Shown here one piece after another: positions 1 through 8,351 of a stretch of 64,000 nt of DNA (positions are counted from its first letter, which is position 1; each line of letters opens with the position of its first letter). The DNA is from Mycolicibacterium iranicum. Its GTDB lineage: Bacteria > Actinomycetota > Actinomycetes > Mycobacteriales > Mycobacteriaceae. The stretch covers positions 186,001 through 250,000 of the forward strand of contig NZ_LQPC01000065.1 in assembly GCF_002101705.1 (NCBI RefSeq), given 5' to 3'. Made by a program: the position numbers and the translations under genes. The notes beneath the pieces are model-generated. The model had not been told where the DNA came from and ran no database searches. It saw only the letters and a list, made by a program, of their open reading frames with translations.

Positions 1-1344
1 TTCCACCATTGCAGCGGTAAGCTCATGCGGGTCGTCGACCGTCTTGCCGTCGGAGAGCACCGAGATGTTGATCTGGTCGACGTAGCTCCACACGGTGATG
101 TTGAGTCCGCTGCCCATGGTGAGCGGTCCGACCGAGTAGATCTCAGTGACGAGCGCACCGCCAACGCGGGCGCGCTCCTTGGGGCCCGGCACGTTGGAGA
201 TCGGCAGGTTCATCACCTTGTTCTGGCCGTCCTTGTGTGACAGCCAGCGGAACATCGCCTCGGCGGGACCGGGCGGGAAGTATGCGGACCACCGGCTGAC
301 CAGTTCTGGCCCGAGCAGGTTATTGCTCTCTTTGCCTGCGACCGCGGCGTCGTGTGCGGCGCGGACCCGCTCCAGTGGATCGTCCAGTTCGACGGGAATG
401 CTGACGAGCACGCCGGTGAAGTAGTTGCCGTAGATGCGGTCGCGCGAGAAGTCGAAGCTCACCGGCACCGATGCGAGCAGAGGGTGGTCTGCGTGGCCGT
501 CATAGTGCAGCAACAACTTTCGCAACGCACCTGCAGACATCGCGAGGATCATGTCATTGATGGTGACGCCGAGATGTTTACCGGTCGCCTTGACGTCATC
601 CAGCGCGAGCGTGGTGGTGGCGAACTTCCGGGTCGCGTCGATCTGGTGGTTGATGAACGTCGGCGGCGGCGTGAACGGACGGGTCAACTCGGGAGAAAGC
701 TTGTGCCCGCTCTCTCGCACCCTGCGGAGGCCCTGCGCCGTGTAGCGCACTACGTCAGGGAACTTCGCGATCTGGCGGAGGTGGTCGGTGAAGGCTGAAC
801 GGACCAGCTCGCCTTTGGACGGGGCGGGGTCGGTGGCGTAGGAATCGCGGTCGGCCTGCGGCCCGTCCTGCAGATCCATGCCTCGTGCCAGCAGATTGGC
901 CGACGCCACGCCGTCCGCGAGGGCGTGGTGGATCTTGCCGAGTACCGCGATGCGGCCGCCCGCCAGACCTTCGATGAGGTACATCTCCCACAGCGGTCGG
1001 CTGCGATCCAGCGGCGTGCTGGCGATCCTGCCGACTTCCTCGTCGAGTTCGCGGCGGCCGCCCGGTGCAGCGACCCGCGCCGACCGAACGTGGTACGCGA
1101 GGTCCACCTCGGCGTTTTCGCGCCACATGGGGTGGTGGAACTTGAACGGGATGTCGACCAGCTCGAAGCGGAACGGCTCGAGCTTGTACAGCCTGCTGTG
1201 GATGACCTTGCGGAGCTCTTCGACCCCGAACGTCGCACCGCCGAGATCATCGAGCTCGATGACGGCCAGCTTGAGCGTGTGCATGTGAACGCTGGGAGTC
1301 TCGCTGTAGAGCAGCACAGCATCCCAGCCGCGGAGTCTTTTCAC
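1..1344 (-). CDS. Wax ester synthase / diacylglycerol acyltransferase (WS/DGAT), C-terminus cut by window
   Basis: This enzyme joins acyl-CoA to an alcohol or diacylglycerol to make wax ester or triacylglycerol at the membrane. Reading the minus strand from GTG 1344 gives 448 codons that run off the window start, so only about the last 20 residues are missing. The protein opens VKRLRGWDAVLLYSE and carries the acyltransferase motif HHALADG at residues 139-145. The C-terminal part contains NVPGPKERARVGGA and GSGLNITVWSY, typical of the DUF1298 half. It closely resembles what I recall of M. tuberculosis Rv0221. The next gene upstream on the same strand is lipC, as in that species. The start lies inside a tandem repeat, and the only good Shine-Dalgarno (AGGAAGG) sits before an out-of-frame GTG at 1379, so the real initiation site is uncertain. 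Confidence 0.9.
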   Translation of the reverse strand, partial: MKRLRGWDAVLLYSETPSVHMHTLKLAVIELDDLGGATFGVEELRKVIHSRLYKLEPFRFELVDIPFKFHHPMWRENAEVDLAYHVRSARVAAPGGRRELDEEVGRIASTPLDRSRPLWEMYLIEGLAGGRIAVLGKIHHALADGVASANLLARGMDLQDGPQADRDSYATDPAPSKGELVRSAFTDHLRQIAKFPDVVRYTAQGLRRVRESGHKLSPELTRPFTPPPTFINHQIDATRKFATTTLALDDVKATGKHLGVTINDMILAMSAGALRKLLLHYDGHADHPLLASVPVSFDFSRDRIYGNYFTGVLVSIPVELDDPLERVRAAHDAAVAGKESNNLLGPELVSRWSAYFPPGPAEAMFRWLSHKDGQNKVMNLPISNVPGPKERARVGGALVTEIYSVGPLTMGSGLNITVWSYVDQINISVLSDGKTVDDPHELTAAMVE

Positions 1345-1379
1345 CGCAAAAGTCTCTTCACCGCAAAAAGCCTCTTCAC
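1327..1379 (-). repeat. Three tandem copies of the start region of the WS/DGAT gene (18/17/18 bp)
   Basis: On the minus strand, units at 1379-1362, 1361-1345 and 1344-1327 each begin GTGAARAG followed by a CT-rich stretch. The middle unit is one base shorter (four T instead of five). The first two GTGs share a frame that ends in TGA, and that TGA overlaps the third GTG as GTGA. The third GTG opens the acyltransferase. The Shine-Dalgarno lies about 8 bases before the first GTG. Confidence 0.85.
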
Positions 1380-1438
1380 CGCGCCACCTTCCTCACGCCC
1401 GTCGGCTCCTCGCGCAAGCGCTCGTCGGCCAGAGGTGC

Positions 1439-2659
1439 CTATATAACCTCTTTGGCCCCGATGAGGCTCCTGTTTCGGTGAATGTGGTTGAGGAACAGTC
1501 CGATTGCCGTCGCCGTGGCACCCGTGCGGGCACCGTCGGTCATGTCGAAGCCATGGCCTGCGCCGGGAAGCTCGATGTAGCCGACGATCGAGCGGGAGAC
1601 GTTGCGTAGACGTTCGACGAAGCTCTGCGCCTGAGCCACTGGGATCACGCTGTCGCCGGTTCCGTGGATAACCAGGAACGGTGGCGCCTCGGAATGGATG
1701 CGCGCCATCGGAGAGGCCTTGCGGAACACGTCGGGATGCTTGTCGAGCTTGCGCTTGACGACCACTCGCTCAAGGAAGTCCATAAAGCGGACCCTCTCCA
1801 CGGTGGACTTGTCTTCCCAGTCGTACCGCCCGTAGATGCCGACGACCGCGTCCACTGACGTGTCGGAGCCTTCGGGGAGTTCGGACTGCATGTCGGGATC
1901 GTTGGCGGTCAGTCCGGCCAGCGCTGCAAGATGCCCGCCGGCCGAGGTGCCCGCGATCGCGATGAAGTTACGGTCGCCGCCGAACTTGTCGACGTTCGCA
2001 CGCGCCCAGGCGATCGCGGTCTTGACGTCGGCGATGTGTGCCGGCCACGGGTTGTGCGGCGCGACTCGGTACTCCACGGACAGGCACACCCAGCCCATCT
2101 CGGCCAGATGCGACATCAATGCATAGCCCTGCAGCATGCGGCCACCGTGCACCCACGCACCGCCGGGAACGAAGATCATCACCGGGGCATCGGCGGGGGT
2201 GTCGTCGCGACGCCACACGTCGAGCAGCTGGGTCGGACGAGGGCCGTACCGCACCGATGTCTTGTGCACGTTGCGCAGGTGCTCGCGCATCTTCCAGATC
2301 GGCGGAGTGCGCTCGGCGGCGGGCCATTCGATCTCGAGGTCCTTCGGCGAAACGACCCCCCGCAGCGCGGCTTCGGTGACCGCGTTGGTGCAGTCCCGCT
2401 CCTGCTGCTTCTTCTGCGCATCGTTGGGCGTCACCAGCGACTTGGCCAGCGCGCCGACGAAATCAGGGGCGTGCCGAGCGCCCCAGACGCCTGCCGCCGT
2501 CAACGCTCCAAGGGGTTCAAGGTGTTTCCCGACCACCGGCAGCGAAGCCGAAGCCACGCTCGCCGCCAGCAAGTAGTCGGAAAATCCTGCGTTCAGCAAC
2601 CACTGGACACGGGTAGTCAAGGTGGGTCCGGGATACCGCGTATCCGGGCGTTCCGTCAT
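1439..2659 (-). CDS. lipC: LipC-type esterase (alpha/beta hydrolase fold)
   Basis: This is a carboxylesterase of the hormone-sensitive-lipase type, 406 residues. It shows the oxyanion region FVPGGAWVHGG, the nucleophile elbow GTSAGGH, and a late HGTGDSVIP and GAGHGFD that supply the catalytic Asp and His. The long N-terminal region (SDYLLAASVASASLPVVGKHLEPLG) matches my recollection of M. tuberculosis LipC (Rv0220), a cell-surface esterase, as does the ending AKEVI. I chose ATG 2659; a TTG 33 bases upstream is also open but lacks support. It precedes the WS/DGAT gene on the same strand, suggesting a lipid storage and mobilisation pair, and diverges from a fused fadE. Confidence 0.9.
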   Translation of the reverse strand: MTERPDTRYPGPTLTTRVQWLLNAGFSDYLLAASVASASLPVVGKHLEPLGALTAAGVWGARHAPDFVGALAKSLVTPNDAQKKQQERDCTNAVTEAALRGVVSPKDLEIEWPAAERTPPIWKMREHLRNVHKTSVRYGPRPTQLLDVWRRDDTPADAPVMIFVPGGAWVHGGRMLQGYALMSHLAEMGWVCLSVEYRVAPHNPWPAHIADVKTAIAWARANVDKFGGDRNFIAIAGTSAGGHLAALAGLTANDPDMQSELPEGSDTSVDAVVGIYGRYDWEDKSTVERVRFMDFLERVVVKRKLDKHPDVFRKASPMARIHSEAPPFLVIHGTGDSVIPVAQAQSFVERLRNVSRSIVGYIELPGAGHGFDMTDGARTGATATAIGLFLNHIHRNRSLIGAKEVI

Positions 2660-2793
2660 GGCGCGAAGCGTACCCCCGTTGAATAGATTCAAACGACAAT
2701 CTCAGCGAAGTTGTCTACTGATTTTCGGATGTAGTCAATTTGTGATCTGACTCACAAGTGCTGGTGCGATAAATGCCCCGCGATAGCGTCGGT

Positions 2794-2807
2794 TTGACAT
2801 CCGTCAA
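2794..2807. promoter_or_regulatory. Palindromic operator candidate upstream of the fused fadE
   Basis: TTGACATCCGTCAA is an inverted repeat with 5-base arms and a 4-base centre, 22 bases before the GTG of the fadE gene. It matches the palindrome upstream of fadD4 (15371-15386) at 12 of 14 positions, which suggests one shared repressor. The repressor itself is not identified. Confidence 0.5.
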
Positions 2808-2828
2808 CTTCAACGAAGAAGGCATTCC

Positions 2829-5006
2829 GTGAGCAAGACCGCGAGCACATCCGCGCTGGCCATCACCGACGACCACCAGGACCTCGCGGACGCCGCCGCA
2901 GGCCAGTTGGCCCGCTTGCAGGCGCTTGCCAAGGCCCGGGCCACCCTCGACGGCGGCCCCGCACATCCAGACGAAATCTGGTCGGCTGCAAAGGATCTCG
3001 GCTGGACAGGGCTCGCGATCGCCGAAGAGCACGGCGGTTCGGGCTACGGACTCGCCGAGCTGGCCGTGGTCACCGAGTGCCTCGGCCGGCAGCTGGCCCC
3101 CGGACCGTTCCTGTCCAGCGTCTCGGCCTCCGTCGTCATCGACCGATGCGCACCGGAATCCGTTCGGGCCGAACTGCTCCCGGGTCTCGCGAGTGGGGCG
3201 ACGACCGCCGCGCTCGGCGTGTCGGGGACGATCGGCCTGGATTCCGACCAGCTGGCCACCGGCGAATGTTCCGCGGTGCTCGGCGCCCCGGACGCGAGCC
3301 TGCTGGTGCTCGCCGCCGGCGAGGACGTCGTCGTCGTCGATCCGGCCGCCGACGGCGTCACGGTCACCCCCCTGGAAAGTCTGGACACCACCCGCAGCAT
3401 CGGCTCGGTGGCGTTGACCAGCGTCTCCATCCCTGTTGACCGCGTACTGCGCGGCGCCGCGCGCAACGCCAGGACCGTCTTCCGGATCCTGGCGTCGGCC
3501 GAGGCCGTCGGTGTCAGCTGGGCGGCGCTCGAGATGGCTGTCGAGTACGCCAAGGTGCGCGAACAGTTCGGCCGCACCATCGGCACCTTCCAGGCCGTCA
3601 AACACCATGCGGCCAACATGCTGGTCAACGCGGAGACAGCGACAGCGGCAGCCTGGGACGCGGCACGCTCCGACGATCTCGACAGCGCGTGGTTTCCCGC
3701 CGCGGTGGCTGCGACCCTGGCGATCCGGGCCCAGGTATTAAACGCACAGAACAATATTCAGCTGCATGGTGGGATCGGCTTCACCTGGGAACACGACGCG
3801 CATCTCTATCTCCGCAGAGCCAGAACGCTTGCCGTGCTGATGGCCGACGGTGCCGATCCCGTACTCGACGTCGTCGAGGGCCAGCGCCGCGGCCAGGCGC
3901 ACGGCGCGTCGTTCACGCTTCCTCCGGAGTCCGAGCAGTATCGCGGCCCGGCACGCGAGGCCGCCGCCACGGTGCGGGACCTGCCCGCCGACCAACAGCG
4001 GGATTTCCTCGTCGAATCCGGATATCTCGTACCGCACTGGCCGACACCGTGGGGACGCGCGGCAAACGTTCTCGAACAGCTGGTGATCGAAGAGGAGTTC
4101 GGGGGCATCGAGCGTCCCGACATGGGGATCACCGGCTGGGTGGCGCTGACGATCGCGCAGGCAGGCACCGACGACCAGCGTGAACGGTGGGTGGAGCCGG
4201 TGCTGCGCGGCCAGGTGATGTGGTGCCAGCTGTTCTCCGAGCCCGGCGCCGGATCCGACGCCGCCGCGGTCCGCACCTCAGCCAAGAAGGTCGACGGCGG
4301 ATGGCGGGTGACCGGGCAGAAGGTCTGGACGAGCCTGGCGCACATGTGCCAATGGGGGCTGGCGACCGTGCGGACCGATCCGGACGCCCCGAAACACGCC
4401 GGCGTCACGATGATGGCCGTCGACATGACCGCCGAAGGGGTGACGGTCAATCCGCTGCGCGGCATCACCGGCGACGCGCACTTCAACGAGGTGTTCTTCG
4501 ACGACGTGTTCGTGCCGGACGCCGACGTCGTCGGTGACGTGAACAAGGGGTGGCTGGTCGCGCGGGCGACGCTCGGCAACGAGCGGATCTCGATCGGCGG
4601 CGGCTCAGGGGCACCGACCGGCACCACCCCCGACCACCTGGTCAAGCTGCTCGACAGCTCGCCAAACACCGCCGCGATGTACGTCCGGCGAGCCGGCGAG
4701 ATCATCGCCGACATCCACACGCTGCGGCTGCTCAACCTACGCCGCGCGACCCGCGCGATCGCCGGCGCCGAACCGGGCCCCGAAGGCAACGTCACCAAGC
4801 TGCTGGTCGCCGAATCGGGCCAGCACCTCACCGAGCTGGCGTTCGAGCTGGCGGGCACGGCCGCGGTGGTCGAACAGGCCCCGCAGCTGACCCGCAGCTA
4901 TCTGGGCAACCGGGCGATGACGATCGCGGGTGGGACCTCGGAGATCACCCGCAATACGATCGCCGAGCGGATCCTGGGTCTTCCTCGGGATCCGCTGCTT
5001 CGTTGA
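2829..5006 (+). CDS. Two-domain acyl-CoA dehydrogenase (FadE6/FadE22/FadE34-type fusion)
   Basis: An acyl-CoA dehydrogenase removes hydrogens between C2 and C3 of an acyl-CoA using FAD. This 725-residue protein is two such domains in one chain. The first half runs to about residue 360 and ends with QLHGGIGFTWEHDAHLYLRR. The second half contains the flavin/substrate segment FSEPGAGSDAAAVRTSA and ends with AGGTSEITRN. In the second half the usual EGT glutamate position reads GGT, so only one half may be catalytic, as in the mycobacterial heteromeric and fused FadE enzymes that act on bulky (for example steroid side-chain) CoA esters. GTG 2829 has AAGG 7 bases upstream. lipW follows closely, and a palindrome at 2794 may control the operon. 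Which numbered FadE it corresponds to is not settled. Confidence 0.85.
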   Translation: MSKTASTSALAITDDHQDLADAAAGQLARLQALAKARATLDGGPAHPDEIWSAAKDLGWTGLAIAEEHGGSGYGLAELAVVTECLGRQLAPGPFLSSVSASVVIDRCAPESVRAELLPGLASGATTAALGVSGTIGLDSDQLATGECSAVLGAPDASLLVLAAGEDVVVVDPAADGVTVTPLESLDTTRSIGSVALTSVSIPVDRVLRGAARNARTVFRILASAEAVGVSWAALEMAVEYAKVREQFGRTIGTFQAVKHHAANMLVNAETATAAAWDAARSDDLDSAWFPAAVAATLAIRAQVLNAQNNIQLHGGIGFTWEHDAHLYLRRARTLAVLMADGADPVLDVVEGQRRGQAHGASFTLPPESEQYRGPAREAAATVRDLPADQQRDFLVESGYLVPHWPTPWGRAANVLEQLVIEEEFGGIERPDMGITGWVALTIAQAGTDDQRERWVEPVLRGQVMWCQLFSEPGAGSDAAAVRTSAKKVDGGWRVTGQKVWTSLAHMCQWGLATVRTDPDAPKHAGVTMMAVDMTAEGVTVNPLRGITGDAHFNEVFFDDVFVPDADVVGDVNKGWLVARATLGNERISIGGGSGAPTGTTPDHLVKLLDSSPNTAAMYVRRAGEIIADIHTLRLLNLRRATRAIAGAEPGPEGNVTKLLVAESGQHLTELAFELAGTAAVVEQAPQLTRSYLGNRAMTIAGGTSEITRNTIAERILGLPRDPLLR

Positions 5007-5050
5007 CCCAGGCCACCAGCCTGCTGCCCGTGCACACGCATACTGATCCG

Positions 5051-5956
5051 GTGCACAGCATCGACTTCCATCCCGAGCTCCGCCGCGCCGCCCGGCTGGT
5101 GCCCAAGCAGGTCATCACCCCGCTGACGTTGCCGCTGATGCGCGCCGCGTCGCGGATGATGTGGCGCAAGGCTCCCGCCGACGACATCGAGGTCCTCACG
5201 CTGTCGTCGGGCGTCGGTGTCCGGCTGCACCGCCCGGCCGGTGTGACGACCCCGGGCCCTGCGCTGCTGTGGATCCACGGAGGCGGCTACGTCATCGGTG
5301 ACGCCGCTCAGGACGATGTGCTGTGCCGCCGCTTCGCCAGTGAGCTCGGCGCTACGGTGGTGTCGGTCAACTACCGTCTCGCCCCCGAGCATCCTTATCC
5401 GGCGCCCGTCGAGGACTGCTATTCGGCGCTGAGCTGGTTGGCTGCGCTGCCCGCCGTCGATCCGTCCCGCGTCGCGATCGGCGGTGCCAGCGCGGGCGGC
5501 GGCCTCGCCGCATCGCTGGCACTGCTGGCTCGCGACCGCGCTGAAATCCCTTTAGCAGCACAACTTCTCGTGTACCCGATGATCGACGACCGTACGGTGG
5601 ACCGCACCGGCCTTGACAATCCCGGACACCGGCTGTGGAACCAGTCCAGCAACCGATTCGGTTGGCGCGCCTATCTCGGCAACGCGGACCCCGATGTCGC
5701 CGTGCCGGCACGGCGGGACGACCTCTCGGGGCTGCCACCGGCGTGGATCGGCGTCGGAACACTGGACCTGTTCCACGACGAGGATCTTGCTTATGCGGAG
5801 CGGCTGCGAGCGGCCGGAGTTGCGTGCGAGGTCGAGGTCGTCGACGGCGCGTTCCACGGGTTCGACGGCGTCGCCCCGAAAGCCGATGTCTCGCTGTCGT
5901 TTTTCCGGAGTCAGTGCGCGCTGCTGCGGTCGGCGTTCGCGCACGAAGCCGCCTAA
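5051..5956 (+). CDS. lipW: LipW-type esterase/lipase (hormone-sensitive lipase family)
   Basis: Alpha/beta hydrolase of about 301 residues. It has the HSL-family oxyanion motif HGGGYVIG, the nucleophile motif GGASAGGGLA, a DLFHDED aspartate region and the C-terminal HGFDG histidine. The N-terminus FHPELRRAARLVPKQ aligns with what I recall of M. tuberculosis LipW (Rv0217c), which supports the GTG at 5051. Earlier in-frame starts exist (TTG 5003 overlapping the stop of the fadE, and GTG 5030). It is transcribed with the fused fadE and ends in a 4-base tail-to-tail overlap with the amidohydrolase gene. The substrate is unknown; short-chain esters are likely from the family. Confidence 0.85.
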   Translation: MHSIDFHPELRRAARLVPKQVITPLTLPLMRAASRMMWRKAPADDIEVLTLSSGVGVRLHRPAGVTTPGPALLWIHGGGYVIGDAAQDDVLCRRFASELGATVVSVNYRLAPEHPYPAPVEDCYSALSWLAALPAVDPSRVAIGGASAGGGLAASLALLARDRAEIPLAAQLLVYPMIDDRTVDRTGLDNPGHRLWNQSSNRFGWRAYLGNADPDVAVPARRDDLSGLPPAWIGVGTLDLFHDEDLAYAERLRAAGVACEVEVVDGAFHGFDGVAPKADVSLSFFRSQCALLRSAFAHEAA

Positions 5957-7227
5957 CGTTCGTAGACAACCTCGCCGCCGATGACGGTGGCGCCGACAGC
6001 CGCGGCGTCGAGTTCGGCCAACGTCTCGCTCGGCGGTGTCGTCATGATGCACAGGTCACCGGGTGCTCCTACCTCGACGCGACCGGGGTGACCCGGCCGG
6101 TTACCCGTGAACAGCGCCAACGCCATTGTCGCCGAGATCTTTTCGTCAGCGCCCAGCACGATGCCCGACGGTGTGCGGCGATGTACCGCGGCGTGTATCG
6201 CCGCCCACGGATCCGCGTCGCCGAAGGGCGCGTCGGTGGACAACCCGACCCGAACCCCGGCGCGCAGTAGTGAAGCCACCCGCCACAGTTCGTGGTGTTC
6301 GGCCTCGGAAACATCGGCCAGATACTGATCACCGCGCTCAGCAACGAAATTCGGCTGGGTCACCACGGGAATGCCACTCGCGGCGAGGTCGGTCAGCGTT
6401 CCGTCGGGGACGACGGCAGCGTGCTCGATGCGGTCGAGGGGATGGCGCCCCGCGGTGCGGAACGCTTCCAGACCGACGATCAATTGGGCGGCGGTGACGC
6501 AGTGCAGCGCGACAGGCACTCCCACCGAATGACGGTGGCGGATCCAGCGCGCCAATGCCTCGAGGTCGAGTTCGTCGTCGTGCAGGATGCGCTTGCCTGG
6601 CGCAAGGCAACGCACCGTCTGCCGCATCTGCTGCTGAACTTCCGTGATGTCGCCGGCCCCGAGTTCGGGTGTGGCATCGGTGACTCCGGTGACGCCGTAG
6701 CGGCACAGCTGGGCGCTGAGCTCAGCCAGGTCGGGCTCGCTCGGTGGCAAAGCCCAGCTGGCATCCGAGCTTCGCAGGATCCCGGTGGGGTGCTCGGCGA
6801 GTCCGACCCGGATCAGCCCGGGAGTGTTGAGAGTCCACTGCACTCCGCTGCGGTGCTGGATGCGCACCGGGATCGTCGGTGCGACACCGTCGAGGGTGTC
6901 GCGGTCCAGCGGACCCGCTGCGGAATCGTGATAGCCGATCCCGCGGATCCAGCCGTCCCCTCCTGGCCCCGCGGCCGCGAGAACCCTTGCCAAGTCTGCC
7001 TTGCCGCGAACATGCTCCGGGCCGACACGGACTGAGTGCAGTGCCGCCGCGGCGGCTCGCAGGTGCAGGTGATGGTCGGTCAGCCCGGGTAGCACTGTGC
7101 CGCCCGCGGCGTCGTATTCCGTTTCGCCGGCCGCGGCCGCCAACCCGGACGCGACGGCCACGATCTTTTCCTCGACGCGGATGTCGGTCTCGGTGCCGTC
7201 GATCAGGACCGCCCGCCGAATCAGCAT
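5953..7227 (-). CDS. Amidohydrolase family 3 (YtcJ-like) metal-dependent hydrolase
   Basis: Predicted metal-dependent hydrolase of 424 residues. Near the N-terminus GLTDHHLHL gives the HxH metal ligands. VALHCVTA and DRIEHAAVV supply further His ligands, and LSTDAPFGDADPW gives the late Asp motif of this family. The C-terminal strand region ends GGEVVYER, as in dihydroorotase/YtcJ-type proteins. ATG 7227 overlaps the end of the CoA-transferase gene by 7 bases, so the two are probably translated together. An ATG-less extension upstream is in a frame used by that gene. The substrate is unknown. Confidence 0.8.
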   Translation of the reverse strand: MLIRRAVLIDGTETDIRVEEKIVAVASGLAAAAGETEYDAAGGTVLPGLTDHHLHLRAAAAALHSVRVGPEHVRGKADLARVLAAAGPGGDGWIRGIGYHDSAAGPLDRDTLDGVAPTIPVRIQHRSGVQWTLNTPGLIRVGLAEHPTGILRSSDASWALPPSEPDLAELSAQLCRYGVTGVTDATPELGAGDITEVQQQMRQTVRCLAPGKRILHDDELDLEALARWIRHRHSVGVPVALHCVTAAQLIVGLEAFRTAGRHPLDRIEHAAVVPDGTLTDLAASGIPVVTQPNFVAERGDQYLADVSEAEHHELWRVASLLRAGVRVGLSTDAPFGDADPWAAIHAAVHRRTPSGIVLGADEKISATMALALFTGNRPGHPGRVEVGAPGDLCIMTTPPSETLAELDAAAVGATVIGGEVVYER

Positions 7228-8336
7228 GAGGTCGCCAGCCGCTCGGCCACCATGCGGTGCACGAGATCGTTGTCGGCGCCGAGAGGAGCCGCGGGCACCG
7301 TGAGTGATGGCATTGCGGTGCAGTCTGTTTCGTCGTCGGTGATGAGCCGGGCGTACTCTGCAGCAACCGCCGACATCGACACCTCGATCAGCTCCCCGCC
7401 GCCGCGGGCACGCGATTCCAGCACGGCGCGGGCCGCGCAGACGCCGGTCAACGGGTCGGCGATCGCGTCGCCGCAGAACTGGGGCGCCTCCGGGGTGCCA
7501 CCGACGAGTGCGCCCGACACCGCGGCATCGTCGCCGAACGCCACCCAGTCGGCGCGCTCGCCCGTCGTGCCGTGGCCCGTGATGCGGATCCACGTGCGGC
7601 CGGGGCGCGCCGCCACCTCCGCCGGGCCGAGACCGCGCCGCTGCAACGCGGCGGGACGTGACGACTCGATCACCACGTCTGCGATCGCCAGCAGTCTGCG
7701 GAGTGCGGCCGGATCATCGAAATCTGCGCTGTACGAGAGCTTTCCGGCATTGATCCAATCGAAGAACTCCACCGGCCCGTTGCGGGTGCCGTCCCGACGT
7801 TGCGCGCTTTCCACTTTGACCACGGTTGCTCCCGCGTCGGCCAATACTCGGCCGCACAACGGACCCGCCCACATCGACGACAGGTCCACGATCAGCAGAT
7901 CCGGCGACGGGATCGGCGCACCGCGTTCACCAGACCTGCTGACAGTGGTTGGTGCGGAGACGGATTCGCCGAGTACGCCGACGGGCAGGCCGAGCAGGCG
8001 GGCCCGCTCGGCGAAGGCCGCCACACCGAGATCGCGGACCTTGCAGTCGATGGCGTCCCACGGCGCATCGGGCATGGTGTCGTGTTCGATCAGCGCTGGG
8101 ACGGCGTCGAGGTCATCGGGCCGGGACAGCGTCAGCGCGCACCACCCGCCCGGCCCGTCCATCAGCCGCGTCGCACCCCCCGACGAGATACGACCCGGCG
8201 GCGGCAGGCCGAGCAGCGCTGCGCGTCCACCGATCGCCTCGTCTGCATCGATGTCCACCCCGGCCAGAGACGCGATGGCCTGCGCGTTCTCGCGTGCATG
8301 GGCCAGCACTGCAGCGGGCACACGCACGGAACTCAC
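7221..8336 (-). CDS. CoA-transferase family III (CaiB/BaiF) protein
   Basis: Class III CoA-transferases move CoA from one acyl-CoA to another free acid. The 371-residue protein has the family hallmark VDLSSMWAGPLCGRVLADAG followed by VVKVE at about residues 150-180, then GKLSYSADFDDP and TWIRITGHG. An unusual N-terminal segment of about 140 residues with no obvious catalytic motif precedes the CaiB core, and the C-terminus is short for the family. So this may be a half-type or rearranged member. It lies 15 bases downstream of the hydratase gene and overlaps the amidohydrolase gene, a three-gene minus-strand operon. Partner and substrate are unknown. Confidence 0.75.
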   Translation of the reverse strand: MSSVRVPAAVLAHARENAQAIASLAGVDIDADEAIGGRAALLGLPPPGRISSGGATRLMDGPGGWCALTLSRPDDLDAVPALIEHDTMPDAPWDAIDCKVRDLGVAAFAERARLLGLPVGVLGESVSAPTTVSRSGERGAPIPSPDLLIVDLSSMWAGPLCGRVLADAGATVVKVESAQRRDGTRNGPVEFFDWINAGKLSYSADFDDPAALRRLLAIADVVIESSRPAALQRRGLGPAEVAARPGRTWIRITGHGTTGERADWVAFGDDAAVSGALVGGTPEAPQFCGDAIADPLTGVCAARAVLESRARGGGELIEVSMSAVAAEYARLITDDETDCTAMPSLTVPAAPLGADNDLVHRMVAERLATSC

Positions 8337-8351
8337 CCCACCATTGTGGCC

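Noticed and set aside
4550..5050. N-terminal extension of lipW inside the fused fadE
   Set aside because: The upstream frame overlaps fadE and has Arg-rich shadow composition; family length fits GTG 5051.
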